Notes: generated by a model from the letters alone, not told the origin. Numbered from the stretch's first letter, positions 1-9,121 are shown. The stretch: DNA of 49,062 bases from an uncultured Flavobacteriales bacterium (GCA_943787435.1 CALSMK010000011.1:67813-116874), one strand, 5' to 3'. A program made the numbers and translations.

Positions 1-459
1 TCCCACCCCAGTCCAGGGTGGGGAAGAAGCGAGCTCTTTGTAGAGGCGGGCTTGTATGCAGATGGCCTTCGCCGCTGGACATCTCGGTTTTCCAAGGGCC
101 AAGTGAAAGTGGTTTTGAATGAGCACCTGAATGAGCCCCAAACTTGGGAGGACCTGGCTGGCTGGTTGGGGGTTGAGGGGCCATTGCCCGAAGCAGGGCA
201 GGGCGCGGGCAACCCTGCTGGCATGGCCAAATGGCAAGGGGTCAATGCATGGGTGACGCGCAGTGGCCTGAAATCATTGGCGTCAAAGCGCCTTCCCCGT
301 GGGGTGAAGAGGAGGCTGGTTCGCCATTGGTACACCGATCATGGGCTTCCCAAAATGACCCCAGAAGAAAGGGCGGGTTTGCTTCCTTTTTTCGAAAGCG
401 ACATTCAACAAACCGAGGCCTTGACGGGCTTTGATTTGTCCCATTGGGTGACCCCCTGA
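1..459 (+). CDS. Sulfotransferase-family protein, C-terminal part (5' end outside window)
   Basis: The frame is open from the first base and ends with TGA at 457-459, so this is the last roughly 150 residues of a longer protein. Near its start it reads LFVEAGLYADGLRRW, followed by FSKGQVKVVLNEHL and a W-L-G segment. This order (a Y-x-x-x-L-x-x-W helix, a strand ending in E-x-L, then a 'fLG' element) is the usual C-terminal layout of PAPS-dependent sulfotransferases of the heparan-sulfate type. Those enzymes move sulfate from PAPS to a carbohydrate or other acceptor. The PAPS-binding 5'-PSB loop would lie upstream and is not visible, so neither the substrate nor the activity can be judged. A TTG at 52 could be mistaken for a start but lies inside the conserved part. 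Confidence 0.6.
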   Translation, partial: SHPSPGWGRSELFVEAGLYADGLRRWTSRFSKGQVKVVLNEHLNEPQTWEDLAGWLGVEGPLPEAGQGAGNPAGMAKWQGVNAWVTRSGLKSLASKRLPRGVKRRLVRHWYTDHGLPKMTPEERAGLLPFFESDIQQTEALTGFDLSHWVTP

Positions 460-538
460 TCCTGCTTCTTTCGGTTGTCTGTCCATGGGGGCCGCGGAGA
501 GGCTTGCGCATTGTATATTCGCCGTCCGCTTCAGCAGA

Positions 539-613
539 GGGTCATTAGCTCAGCTGGTTCAGAGCGCTGCCTTGACAGGGCAGAGGTCACTGGTTCGAGT
601 CCAGTATGACCCA
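539..613 (+). tRNA. tRNA-Val (anticodon GAC)
   Basis: A complete cloverleaf is visible. The acceptor stem is GGGTCAT (539-545) with ATGACCC (606-612), and A is the discriminator base. The D-arm contains AGCTCAG...GAGC. The anticodon stem CTGCC/GGCAG closes the loop TTGACAG, giving anticodon GAC (Val, codons GTC/GTT). The T-arm is ACTGG-TTCGAGT-CCAGT. The 3' CCA is not fully encoded after the discriminator (sequence continues CTAC). A hairpin terminator follows directly. Confidence 0.95.
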
Positions 614-618
614 CTACA

Positions 619-650
619 AAACCCAGATCTCTACGGTCTGGGTTTTTTTT
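619..650 (+). terminator. Rho-independent terminator after tRNA-Val
   Basis: AAACCCAGA (619-627) pairs perfectly with TCTGGGTTT (637-645) around a 9-base loop and runs into a stretch of eight T (643-650). It lies 6 bases after the tRNA and would separate it from feoA. Confidence 0.85.
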
Positions 651-712
651 CGGCCACAAAATCCCCCTTTGAGGTGAGCCAAGGCCGCAGATTTCGGGGT
701 CATTTTCGCGCC

Positions 713-943
713 ATGAATCTCAAGAGGCTCAGTGAGTTGGGCGCTGATGAAGGCGGAACCTTGACCAGGATTGATGCACCAGAAGGCATGTTGGCCTTGA
801 TGGAAATGGGGTGTGTCGTTGGTGAAGACATCGAAGTCAAGCACATCGCACCGCTTGGCGACCCCATGGCGGTTTCAGCTGGCGGTCACTTGGTCTCTTT
901 GCGCAAAGAGCAAGCCAATTTGATGTGGGTTAAGCCCCATTGA
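713..943 (+). CDS. feoA: FeoA-domain ferrous iron transport protein
   Basis: A 76-residue single SH3-like FeoA domain, the normal length for a stand-alone FeoA. FeoA is a small cytosolic protein that works with the ferrous iron permease FeoB. Visible family features are the N-terminal L-x-x-L-x-x-G block (LKRLSELGADEGG), the central 'LMEMGCVVGEDIEV' corresponding to the usual 'L.dmGl.pG..v.v' motif, and 'GDPMAVSAGGHLVSLRKEQA' corresponding to 'gdP..v.v.g..iaLR..eA'. The ATG at 713 is chosen because the domain starts there; the longer open frame upstream runs through the tRNA gene. The gene points toward feoB and their 3' ends overlap by 14 bases, whereas feoA and feoB are usually in one operon in the same direction. 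Confidence 0.92.
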   Translation: MNLKRLSELGADEGGTLTRIDAPEGMLALMEMGCVVGEDIEVKHIAPLGDPMAVSAGGHLVSLRKEQANLMWVKPH

Positions 944-3053
944 GGCTGGCAAATGCCACCCAGGCCCCCAGGTAGGCCAACAGGGTCATGCCGGCGGCTT
1001 GCAACAACGCCCACTTCCACCCCCCAAGTTCTTGTTTGACAATGGCCACCGTGGAGAGGCATTGCATGGCCAGCATGTAGAACACAATGAGGGACATGGC
1101 GGTTGCGGCATTCAATATGGGAGCGCCCGTGGTGGGGTTGATCTCCGAACCGAGCCTGGACTTGAGCGCTTGGATGCCTTCGTCATCTTCGGGCGCTGCG
1201 TAAAGCGTGGCCATGGTTCCCACGAAAACTTCGCGGGCTGCAAAAGAGGCAATCAGGGCAATGCCCATTCGCCCATCGTAGCCCAGTGGCGAAATGACCG
1301 GCTCGATGAAGTTGCCAAGACGGCCGGTCCAAGAGGCATCCATTCTGGCGGCCTGCCAATCCCTCTGCACTTGCTCTGTTTGTTGGGGCGTTCCTCCCTG
1401 CTGTTCGGTTTGAGACAGTTTTTGCTGGAATTGGTCATCCACCGAATCGAACCCGCCCGGAGCGGTGTTGGAGAGTCCCCAGAGCAAAATCGAAACCAGC
1501 ACGATGACTTGACCTGCCCCGGTTAAAAAGGCTTTGGCCTGCATCCCCACTTGTCCCACCGTTCGCTTGAAAGAAGGAATGCGGTAAGGAGGCCACTCCA
1601 TCAAAAATTGAGTGGGGGCGGCTTTTGGCAGTCCGCGGTGAAGGACCCAGGCCAATGCGAGCCCGGCAAAAAGCCCCGCGGCATAAATGCCAAACAGGAA
1701 TGCGCCCTGAAGATTCAGAATGCCCCCGGGTCCCCAAGGCTGATCGGGAACCACAAAGCCAATGAGAAACAAGTAAACCGGTAGCCTGGCTGAACAGGTC
1801 ATCCACGGCGTGATGAGAATGGTGAGCAGCCTCTCTCTTTTGCCCGGAATGGTGCGTGCCCCCAAAATGGCCGGAACGGCGCATGCAAAGCCCCCCAAGA
1901 GGGAGATGGTGGCGCGGCCGTCGAGCCCAATGGCCCTCATCCAACGGTCATTCATGAAGGACACGCGGGTCATGTAACCACTCTCTTCAAGGGCAGCAAC
2001 GGCACCAAACAGCAAGGCAATTTGCGGCACGAAAATCACGACGCCGCCGATGCCCGAGAGCAGGCCATCTACCATCAAGTCTGTCCACCACCCTGCTGGA
2101 AGGCTGCCCCTGACGGCGGACATCAACGCCCCCATTCCCGAATCGATCAATTCCATGGGCCATGTGGCCCAAGCGTAGACCGCTTGAAAAATCAGGAAAA
2201 AGACCCCCATTAAAATCAAAGGCCCGCCCACCCTGTGGGTCAGCAGACGGTCCAGCTTGGCGCTGGCGGTGGCACTGGCGGGTGGGTTTTGACCCAAGAC
2301 TTTGGTGGCAATTCCTCTCACCTGACGGCTGCGGTGAGCGGCTTCGGCAAGCTGCAATTCGGCCGACCGGCACCCCGTATCTCTTCGCACTGCGGCGAGG
2401 GCGTCTACGGAACTTTTGGACAGCCATTCAGGGGTGTGGTCAGCAGTGACCAGGAGTTCCAATCCAGACTCAGACAGCCCCGGCAATGAAGCCGATAGTC
2501 TGGACAGGTCCGCCCTCTGGCGCCACGCGGGAAGTTCTCTTTCGGTAACCAGAGGTTGCGCTTTTGAAGGCCAATCGCGCAAGGCGTCTGACAGCGCTTC
2601 GCAACCCCGTCCGTTCAAAGCATGCACAGGGAACACAGGACAGCCAAGGCTTCGTTCCAAGTCCACTTGAGACCAAACGGTCGGGGCCGTCTCGTTGACC
2701 ACAACCACCGTTGGGATGCCCAAATCCAAGGTTTGCAAGGACAGGTAAAGGTTTCGCTTGAGGTTGGCAGAATCCATCACCAAGACGATGCCTTCGGGCT
2801 GATGGGGGTCAAGGGGATTGAGCAAGGCGTCTCGGGTGACGGCCTCATCCATGGCTTTGGGCTGCAAGCTGTAGGTGCCTGGCAGGTCCACCAATTGGAT
2901 GTGCGTCCCGTCTGGCCCCGATGCTGGGAGGTCCGCAACCGAGGGAGACACGGTCACGCCCGGCAGGTTGGCCACCTTCGCACGGGCACCCGTGAGGGTG
3001 TTAAAAAGCGAGGTTTTTCCGCAGTTTGGGTTGCCAACCAGAGCAATCTTCAT
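930..3053 (-). CDS. feoB: Ferrous iron transporter FeoB (GTPase-permease)
   Basis: A 707-residue fusion of an N-terminal G domain with a polytopic membrane domain; it imports Fe2+ across the inner membrane. G1 is GNPNCGKT (residues 7-14), the switch region contains NLPGVTV, and G3 is DLPG (56-59). The position of the G4 motif NxxD reads N120-E-T-A123, so the aspartate that normally reads guanine is missing. The membrane part has two Gate regions (about residues 275-330 and 385-470) with the conserved segment MTCSARLPVY, and further helices at the C-terminus. The ATG at 3053 places the P-loop at the normal distance from the N-terminus and overlaps the stop of the upstream EnvC-like gene (ATGA), implying translational coupling. 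It is the last gene of the long minus-strand run and is convergent with feoA. Confidence 0.93.
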   Translation of the reverse strand: MKIALVGNPNCGKTSLFNTLTGARAKVANLPGVTVSPSVADLPASGPDGTHIQLVDLPGTYSLQPKAMDEAVTRDALLNPLDPHQPEGIVLVMDSANLKRNLYLSLQTLDLGIPTVVVVNETAPTVWSQVDLERSLGCPVFPVHALNGRGCEALSDALRDWPSKAQPLVTERELPAWRQRADLSRLSASLPGLSESGLELLVTADHTPEWLSKSSVDALAAVRRDTGCRSAELQLAEAAHRSRQVRGIATKVLGQNPPASATASAKLDRLLTHRVGGPLILMGVFFLIFQAVYAWATWPMELIDSGMGALMSAVRGSLPAGWWTDLMVDGLLSGIGGVVIFVPQIALLFGAVAALEESGYMTRVSFMNDRWMRAIGLDGRATISLLGGFACAVPAILGARTIPGKRERLLTILITPWMTCSARLPVYLFLIGFVVPDQPWGPGGILNLQGAFLFGIYAAGLFAGLALAWVLHRGLPKAAPTQFLMEWPPYRIPSFKRTVGQVGMQAKAFLTGAGQVIVLVSILLWGLSNTAPGGFDSVDDQFQQKLSQTEQQGGTPQQTEQVQRDWQAARMDASWTGRLGNFIEPVISPLGYDGRMGIALIASFAAREVFVGTMATLYAAPEDDEGIQALKSRLGSEINPTTGAPILNAATAMSLIVFYMLAMQCLSTVAIVKQELGGWKWALLQAAGMTLLAYLGAWVAFASLNGA

Positions 3054-4246
3054 TGGGCAATCCAAGGTTCTGGGTCCAGCGGTGAGCTCCCTGCAGCATT
3101 CCAAATTTCCAAGTGGGCCCTGGGCCCTTCTCCCAAGTCAATGACTGTGCCGATCAATTGACCGGTGCGCAGGTCGTCACCGGTTTTGACTGCAACCGAC
3201 CCCAAATTGGCATAGACCGAGCGGTGAGAACCATGGTTGACCATGACCACGATGCCGCCTCCGGGGATGGGAATCACATTGGACACTCGACCGCTGAAAA
3301 TAGACGTCACTTCCCCATCTGCTTTGGTGGCAATGTCAATTCCACGCCGTTCGATTCGAATGCCGGGCAAGCTGGGGTGGGGGTGGGTGCCAAATCGGCC
3401 CACCAAGACCCCTTTTGAAACCGGCCACGGCAACCGGCCTTTGTTGGCTTTGAATTCCGCGCCAATGACTTGGCCTTCCGGCGTGGCGGCAAAGCTGACT
3501 GATCCGCTGTCAACTTCCCTTGCGGCCTCCATCAATCGGGCAATGGCCTTGCCCAACTCGGCTCTGCGGGCTTCCTCTTTGGCCAATTGATCGCGCAACT
3601 CTCGCTCTCGGGATTGAAAGTCATCGACCAAGTCCTCCATTTTCTTGGCAGACTGGCGGGCCGCATCGCGTTCTGAACCCAGGACCGATTCCAATTGGAG
3701 CAGCTCCTTTCGCTCGGCCTCCAAGGCATTCAATTCTGCCCTGAGGGCGGATGCGGACTGAACAATTTTTGAGGCTTGGTCTTCTCGCGTTCGCCGGTAT
3801 TCTTCTATGAACATCAGGCGCCGGAATGCCTGCGTGGTTCCCTCTGCATCCAGGATGGCCTGCCACCATTGGTCTTGTCCTCCGAGTCGTGCTGCGATCC
3901 GAATCATCTCTGCGTATTCGGATTTGAGGGATTCGAGTTGATCATCTGCGGTTTGAACCCCCCCCTCTCGTTTGGCCAGCCGTCGTTCTGCAGCTCGCCT
4001 TTCCGACCTCAAATTGGAAAGCAATTGCTGGCGAAGACTCAGTTGTTCTTTGAGGACGGCCCACTCTTGCGTGCTTTTGGCCCGGTCTTTTTGGGTGTTG
4101 CTCAACAGGGATTGAGTGGCCGCAATGCGGTCTGCGAGGGCCTGTCGTTCTGCCTCCAACCGCGCTTGCTCATTGGGTTGAGCCCGGAGTAATCCCGTTG
4201 CTGCGAAGCACAGAAAAAACAGGGCCGACATGGACCGCTTGACCAT
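3050..4246 (-). CDS. EnvC-like murein hydrolase activator: coiled coil plus degenerate LytM (M23) domain
   Basis: A 398-residue secreted protein. It has a signal peptide (residues 1-22, MVKRS followed by a hydrophobic stretch and an A-Q junction), a long charged coiled coil (about 25-245) and a C-terminal LytM/M23 domain (about 272-390). In active M23 peptidases zinc is held by H-x-x-x-D and H-x-H. Here the first histidine is R300 (RRGID, D304 kept) and the first histidine of H-x-H is R376 (RAHLEIW, H378 kept). This matches the EnvC/NlpD type of non-catalytic activators that switch on cell-wall amidases during division. The start at 4246 gives a clean signal peptide and lies 4 bases after the DUF4292 gene; an ATG at 4261 would overlap it. 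It ends in an ATGA overlap with feoB. Confidence 0.88.
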   Translation of the reverse strand: MVKRSMSALFFLCFAATGLLRAQPNEQARLEAERQALADRIAATQSLLSNTQKDRAKSTQEWAVLKEQLSLRQQLLSNLRSERRAAERRLAKREGGVQTADDQLESLKSEYAEMIRIAARLGGQDQWWQAILDAEGTTQAFRRLMFIEEYRRTREDQASKIVQSASALRAELNALEAERKELLQLESVLGSERDAARQSAKKMEDLVDDFQSRERELRDQLAKEEARRAELGKAIARLMEAAREVDSGSVSFAATPEGQVIGAEFKANKGRLPWPVSKGVLVGRFGTHPHPSLPGIRIERRGIDIATKADGEVTSIFSGRVSNVIPIPGGGIVVMVNHGSHRSVYANLGSVAVKTGDDLRTGQLIGTVIDLGEGPRAHLEIWNAAGSSPLDPEPWIAQ

Positions 4247-4250
4247 CCAA

Positions 4251-5150
4251 TCAGAGCCCATTCCGGTATTCCATGTCTTCGGGTACAACAAACGGCATGG
4301 GGTAGGCCTTGCCGTATTTGGCCCTTGAAATTTCGAAGCTGATTTGGTGATGGGTCTCCGGTGCCGAAATGGTGATCTGTGTGCGGTGGGGAATCCATCC
4401 ATTGGACTCCGGCTCAAAGCTTCCGTGTCCGATTTCAATGGACCGGCCCCAATACAAGTCGTCAAAACGGGTTCGGGTCAATTGGTAGCCCAACCCATCG
4501 AACCAGTAGCGTTTCACCAAAAGGTCTTCGTTGTCAGACCGACTCATCACGCGCTCCTGAACAGCAGCTGTGGCCTCCACCGACAAAGTGTCATTCGGGG
4601 CGATTTCCTTTTCCTTCACGCCCACCAAACGCCGCAAACGCCGCTTGTACTTATTGATCAGCAGGTGTTCTCTACCATCGACCTTGCTGATGTACTTGCT
4701 GTCTTCATCCACCAAACCAATGGGGTGTCCAAGCAAAATGCGTTGGACCATGTCAAAGTTTAATTCGGTTCCCAGCAAGCTGTCGAATGCAGCATAGTTC
4801 CCTTGGTAAGCAAACCGATTGCCGGGCACTTTGGAGTAAAACTTCACCGAATCGGAGGTGAACATCAACCGGGCGACTTCCACACCCAGGGCGGGGGTGA
4901 TGCTCATCCAAATGGCCGAATCCCGGCGCATGCGAACGTTGACCTTGAAGGAGCTGGTTTTTGAATGAATGCGGGCATCTACCGCCAACTTCATGGCTGC
5001 CCACTCCGTATCGGCCAACGTGGCCATGTGTTTGCGAATGATGGCACCGGCCCCTTCTGAACGGATGGGTTTGCCTCGCTCAAGCCTGCGCATATTGGTG
5101 CAGCCAGAAGCGAACAGGAGAACGCAAAGTGCAAGAACAGTCGACCTCAT
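4251..5150 (-). CDS. DUF4292-family outer-membrane lipoprotein
   Basis: 299 residues. The N-terminus MRSTVLALCVLLFASGC is a lipoprotein signal peptide with lipobox ASGC (Cys17). The body is the DUF4292 type common in Bacteroidota: 'SSFKVNVRMRRDSAIWMSI' and 'GVEVARLMFTSDSVKFYSK' resemble the LolA/LolB-like half-barrel strands that cradle lipids. The family position (directly after a TPR lipoprotein and before an EnvC-like protein) is a conserved neighbourhood. A role in lipoprotein or lipid handling at the outer membrane is inferred from fold and context only. The start codon overlaps the stop of the TPR gene (ATGA at 5147-5150). Confidence 0.85.
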   Translation of the reverse strand: MRSTVLALCVLLFASGCTNMRRLERGKPIRSEGAGAIIRKHMATLADTEWAAMKLAVDARIHSKTSSFKVNVRMRRDSAIWMSITPALGVEVARLMFTSDSVKFYSKVPGNRFAYQGNYAAFDSLLGTELNFDMVQRILLGHPIGLVDEDSKYISKVDGREHLLINKYKRRLRRLVGVKEKEIAPNDTLSVEATAAVQERVMSRSDNEDLLVKRYWFDGLGYQLTRTRFDDLYWGRSIEIGHGSFEPESNGWIPHRTQITISAPETHHQISFEISRAKYGKAYPMPFVVPEDMEYRNGL

Positions 5151-6874
5151 TCCCCTTGTATCTTGATTTGGAGCGGCCCTGCCTCGCCGCCAGCATTCAA
5201 CGCCTCTTGCCAACGCTGCCTTGCGTCTACCATTTTGCCCAATGCGGCCAAAATGTCTCCAGCGTGTTCAAGGACAGTGGCACTCGGGTTCTCTCCTTCG
5301 TGGAAAAGGGCCAATTCAATCCAAGTGAGCGCTTCAGCGTGGTCTCCTGATTGATGAAGCACCCACGCATAGGTGTCCTCAAAGTTGGCTTCGCCGGGGG
5401 CCAATTCGACCACCCTGGCTCCCAACTCTTTCGCTCGGTCAAGCCGCTGACCGCGCAAGGAGAGGTAGTAAGCGTAGTTGTTGAGGGCGAGGATGTTTTG
5501 CGGGTTGGCCAGCAAGGCTTGTTCATACCATTCGTCTGAGGCAGAATGTTCGCCGCGATCGTGGGCTATTTGAGCCAAGGAGGTCAGAACATCGGACTCA
5601 AAACCAGGGCGATCGACAATCAGGTTTCTCGCCATTTTCAATTGTCGCTCTGCGCCTCGATCGTCGTCCAATTCCATTTTGGCGACTCCCCGGAAATAGG
5701 GAAAAACTGGAAGGTTCGGATAGAGCATACCCGCGCGCTCAGCCATGTTGTCGACCTCGGCCCATTGCCCAAGGTCAATGGCCATGTTCAAGGCATCCAA
5801 CCACCGGTCGGGCGAGTTCGGGTTGAGGTCCAGTGCCGTTTTCAGTGACAACAAGGCCCCCTCGGCATCCCCAGAAATGCCCTTCAAGGCCGCCAGAACC
5901 TCATGCGGTTCTGCGGCTTGTGGATGGGCATCCAAAAGCAAGTCAACGAGCGCTTGGGCCTCTGGTCTTAGGTCCTCTTGAATCTCGGCCAATTCCACAT
6001 AGCTCCAAGCGATGTCCATCTTTTCGGCCAGGACCACTTCTGAGGACGAAATGGCAAGTCGGACATGGCTGCGGGCTTGATCGGTGTTCCCCTTGAGGGT
6101 CAAGATTCGGGCCCATTCAAGATGAATTCGGCCATTGTTGGTCCGGTTCAGGGCCTCGGACAAGACAGTTTCTGCCTCTTGATTGCGGTCCAAGGATTGC
6201 AGCACACGAGCGCGTTGAAGGGGAGCTCCTACTACCTCTGGGAAGTCCTGCTCGAGGCGCTCAAGGTCGGCCAGTCCCGATTCAAAGTCGCCCACGGACA
6301 TGTGCAAGCGGTGCCGTTCAAAGTCCCACTTCGGGTCCGGTCCCCATTCCCGCTCCAAGACTTGAACCACCTCCAGCGCACCTTTGATGTCGCCGTTGTT
6401 CATGCGCAAGTCCAGCAGCATGTTGGCCGCGATGTCGTCTTCGGGCTTGTTCTCTAACAACCACGTTAAGGCCTTGTCGGCCTCTTCCAAATTTCCAAGT
6501 TCAATGCAGATTTCAGCCAACTCCCTGCGGTACCATGGGTTGTTTTCATCGAATGTGACCGCTTGTTGCGCCGCGGACAGAGCCGCAGCCCATTGACCGG
6601 CTGACCGCTCGATTCTGGCCAGTTCGTAGTGAACCACAGCCGCTTCTGGGTCGGCATCCAAACAAGACAACAGGGCTTCTTTGGCGCCTGCCTCATCTCC
6701 TTTGACCTTGGCAACTTGTGCCGTGTAGTATGCGCTGTGGAACGCCCGGTTCACGCCCCCGTCGGTGTTTTCAGAGGTTTTTCCAGCACCCCCCAACATG
6801 GCGCACCCCGGTGCCGTGGCCAAGAAAAGGAGGCTCACCCCAAAAAGCAGTATGTGTCGAAAGGGTTGATTCAT
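5147..6874 (-). CDS. Tetratricopeptide-repeat lipoprotein
   Basis: 575 residues. The signal peptide ends near a lipobox-like APGC (about residue 24), so the protein is probably lipid-anchored. From about residue 40 to the end it consists of TPR units; clear ones include 'AAVVHYELARIERSAGQWAA' and 'ALNNYAYYLSLRGQRLDRA', the latter typical of the C-terminal TPRs of this family. TPR arrays bind partner proteins; the partner is unknown. The gene is locked into the cluster by ATGA overlaps on both sides (nucleotidyltransferase upstream, DUF4292 downstream), which suggests co-translation and a shared envelope role. Confidence 0.87.
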   Translation of the reverse strand: MNQPFRHILLFGVSLLFLATAPGCAMLGGAGKTSENTDGGVNRAFHSAYYTAQVAKVKGDEAGAKEALLSCLDADPEAAVVHYELARIERSAGQWAAALSAAQQAVTFDENNPWYRRELAEICIELGNLEEADKALTWLLENKPEDDIAANMLLDLRMNNGDIKGALEVVQVLEREWGPDPKWDFERHRLHMSVGDFESGLADLERLEQDFPEVVGAPLQRARVLQSLDRNQEAETVLSEALNRTNNGRIHLEWARILTLKGNTDQARSHVRLAISSSEVVLAEKMDIAWSYVELAEIQEDLRPEAQALVDLLLDAHPQAAEPHEVLAALKGISGDAEGALLSLKTALDLNPNSPDRWLDALNMAIDLGQWAEVDNMAERAGMLYPNLPVFPYFRGVAKMELDDDRGAERQLKMARNLIVDRPGFESDVLTSLAQIAHDRGEHSASDEWYEQALLANPQNILALNNYAYYLSLRGQRLDRAKELGARVVELAPGEANFEDTYAWVLHQSGDHAEALTWIELALFHEGENPSATVLEHAGDILAALGKMVDARQRWQEALNAGGEAGPLQIKIQGE

Positions 6875-7872
6875 TGCATTTCACAGAAATCGCCCAGGCT
6901 CAGATCACTGGCCTTTTGGATGACTTTGGCGTGGCTGCCAATCATGGAACCACTCAAATAAGCGCCATGGATTTGGGTGTGTTCACCAATGAGGCTGTCC
7001 TGGATGGTGCTTCTCTCAATGACCGTGCCAGCGCCCACGGTCACGCGAGGCCCTATGATGGAATCCTTGAGAACCGCACCGGGCAAAACTTCACACGGCG
7101 GGAGAATTTGACAGTTTTCGACGGTCGCGCCGTCGTGGACTTTGGCGTCAGCCCCCATGAAATCCAAAACGCGACCATTGGTTTCCACCGTGACTTTGCG
7201 GTTGCCACAATCCATCCAGGCATTGACCTCCCCGGGCATGAAACGTACGCCTTGCTCTGTCAATTCACGAAGGGCATCCGGCAGTTGGTACTCGCCCCCT
7301 TTTTGCACACCACCGTCAATCAGCTTTCCGATCTCTCGTTTCAAGCCGGCGGCATTTCTAAAGTGGTAAATCCCAATCATCGCCAAGTTTGAAACGGGTT
7401 CTTCAGGCTTTTCTGCATAGGCTTGAATGACGCCCGCGTCGTCGAGCACCACGACACCAAATTGTCGGGGGTCTTCAATCCGTTTCACGAAAAGGTGGCC
7501 GTCGGCGCCATCGTCGAGGTTGAAATCGGCCCGAAAAAGGGTGTCGGCAAAAGCCACCACAGCTTCTCCGTCCAAGAATTCTTGGGCACACCAAACAGCG
7601 TGGGCTGTCCCGAGGGGCTGTTCTTGGTGACGGATGTGACCCTTGGCTCCCAAGGATTCAGCCAGGCTCAACAGGTCTTTTTCGACCGCGGGACCAAATT
7701 CTCCAATCACAAACGCGATGTTGTCAAATGGACGCGGGCTCATGGACGCGAGGTCTTCGACCAACCTCTGAACAATGGGCTTTCCGGCGACACTGACCAG
7801 TGGTTTGGGCACCGTTAGGGTGTGTGGTCTGAGGCGGCTTCCCCGCCCCGCCATGGGAATGATGAGGTTCAT
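6871..7872 (-). CDS. Sugar-phosphate nucleotidyltransferase with C-terminal hexapeptide repeats
   Basis: 333 residues. The N-terminal domain carries the nucleotidyltransferase signature ([12 protein letters not shown], then the catalytic-lysine segment [12 protein letters not shown]), the base-binding region '[11 protein letters not shown]' and the metal aspartate in 'VVAFADTLF'. From about residue 245 onward the sequence becomes a left-handed beta-helix of hexapeptide repeats. This fits glucose-1-phosphate thymidylyl- or uridylyltransferase-like enzymes (RmlA/GlmU relatives); which sugar and which NTP cannot be decided. It overlaps dut (GTG/ATG-type overlap at 7869-7872) and the TPR gene (ATGA). 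Confidence 0.87.
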   Translation of the reverse strand: MNLIIPMAGRGSRLRPHTLTVPKPLVSVAGKPIVQRLVEDLASMSPRPFDNIAFVIGEFGPAVEKDLLSLAESLGAKGHIRHQEQPLGTAHAVWCAQEFLDGEAVVAFADTLFRADFNLDDGADGHLFVKRIEDPRQFGVVVLDDAGVIQAYAEKPEEPVSNLAMIGIYHFRNAAGLKREIGKLIDGGVQKGGEYQLPDALRELTEQGVRFMPGEVNAWMDCGNRKVTVETNGRVLDFMGADAKVHDGATVENCQILPPCEVLPGAVLKDSIIGPRVTVGAGTVIERSTIQDSLIGEHTQIHGAYLSGSMIGSHAKVIQKASDLSLGDFCEMQ

Positions 7873-8336
7873 TGGGTTCCGGTGTGACCGAACCCACCTT
7901 CACCACGCTCGGTGAGGGCCAGTTCAGCAGATTGTTGGACAAGGGCCCATTGGACCCGGGCATATTGGGCCACCACGAGTTGAGCAATGCGCTCGCCGGG
8001 TTGCAGGGTGAACGCCACTTGACCGTGGTTGATGAGGAGCACCCCGATTTCCCCTCGATAGTCTGCATCGATGGTGCCAGGGGAGTTGAGGACCGTCAGG
8101 CCATGCTTGTATGCCAGGCCACTTCTGGGCCTGACTTGAGCCTCGAAACCGTCGGGGAGCTCAATGTGCAAGCCGCTGGGCACAAGCTTTCGCTCTCCTG
8201 GCTCCAGAACAACCGGTTTGTCGAGTCTGGCCCGAAGGTCCAAACCTGCACTTTGTGGAGTGGCGTATTGGGGCAATTCTTCCGCGCCAACATTGGCCAC
8301 GCGCACCACTACGTTTTGAGAGGAACTGTCGCTCAT
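7869..8336 (-). CDS. dut: Deoxyuridine 5'-triphosphate nucleotidohydrolase (dUTPase)
   Basis: 155 residues, the usual length for trimeric dUTPases, which hydrolyse dUTP to dUMP and PPi and keep uracil out of DNA. All five family motifs are present in order: [28 protein letters not shown] (with the catalytic Asp), RIAQLVV, and the C-terminal [10 protein letters not shown] that closes over the active site. The ATG at 8336 is preferred; a GTG at 8342 would add two residues and give a GTGA overlap with the upstream enoyl-CoA hydratase gene. The 3' end overlaps the nucleotidyltransferase start by 4 bases. Confidence 0.95.
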   Translation of the reverse strand: MSDSSSQNVVVRVANVGAEELPQYATPQSAGLDLRARLDKPVVLEPGERKLVPSGLHIELPDGFEAQVRPRSGLAYKHGLTVLNSPGTIDADYRGEIGVLLINHGQVAFTLQPGERIAQLVVAQYARVQWALVQQSAELALTERGEGGFGHTGTQ

Positions 8337-8338
8337 GT

Positions 8339-9112
8339 TCACGAGAATTCAGCCTTGCGCTTGTTCAAGAACGCATCTACCCCTTCGTGAAAATCAGGGT
8401 GGTCAAAGCACCGACCGAATTGATCAATTTCCACTTCGAAGCCTTCTGTGGTTCCACTGGACTGCACGCAGCGAATGGCTGCAGCCATGGCGTTGGGGCT
8501 GTTTCGGGTCAATGGTTTGGCCGCTTCGAAGGCCGCATCCATCAATTCTTCTCTGCTGACCACCCGGCTCACCAATCCAGCACTCAGGGCTTCGTCAGCC
8601 TTGATCATTCTGGCCGTCAAGATCATTTCCATGGCCCTTCCAGACCCGATGATTTTGGCCAAGCGTTGGGTTCCCCCGTAGCCAGGGATCAGCCCCAAGG
8701 TGACCTCTGGCAAACCAAGGCGTGCATTGTCGGATGCAATGCGGATGTGACAAGCCAAGGCCAATTCGAGACCACCTCCAAGTGCAAATCCTCCAATGGC
8801 CGCAATGAACGGTTTTCTGGACATGGCAATGGCATCGAACAGCATGCGTTGTCCTTGCTCGGCGAGCTGCCTTCCTTCGGTGCCGTTAAAATTGGCGAAT
8901 TCCTTGATGTCTGCCCCCGCAACGAAGGCTTTTTCGCCCGATCCCGTGAGGATCACACAACGGATGTCGTTTCGGTTTTGGACCTCTTCCACCTTTTGTC
9001 CGAGCTCTTGGATGAGCGCGGCATTCAAGGCATTGAGTTGTTGTGGGCGTTGGAGGGTCCAACAGGCCACGGATCCGTGAAGGGTTTCGGTGACCAGAGC
9101 AGTCTCAGACAT
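8339..9112 (-). CDS. Enoyl-CoA hydratase/isomerase (crotonase) family protein
   Basis: 257 residues, a full-length crotonase. The oxyanion-hole segment [10 protein letters not shown] is at about 63-72. The two glutamates used by hydratases are present: E116 in [10 protein letters not shown] and E136 in [18 protein letters not shown]. It most resembles short-chain enoyl-CoA hydratases of beta-oxidation or aromatic acid degradation, hydrating trans-2-enoyl-CoA to 3-hydroxyacyl-CoA; isomerase activity is not excluded. It sits 9 bases after the ABC ATPase gene and just before dut, in the same run as the tyrosine-degradation genes. Confidence 0.92.
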   Translation of the reverse strand: MSETALVTETLHGSVACWTLQRPQQLNALNAALIQELGQKVEEVQNRNDIRCVILTGSGEKAFVAGADIKEFANFNGTEGRQLAEQGQRMLFDAIAMSRKPFIAAIGGFALGGGLELALACHIRIASDNARLGLPEVTLGLIPGYGGTQRLAKIIGSGRAMEMILTARMIKADEALSAGLVSRVVSREELMDAAFEAAKPLTRNSPNAMAAAIRCVQSSGTTEGFEVEIDQFGRCFDHPDFHEGVDAFLNKRKAEFS

Positions 9113-9121
9113 GGTCCGAAA

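Noticed and set aside
485..712. Longer feoA start within the tRNA-Val region
   Set aside because: The upstream extension would translate the tRNA and its terminator; the FeoA domain begins at 713.
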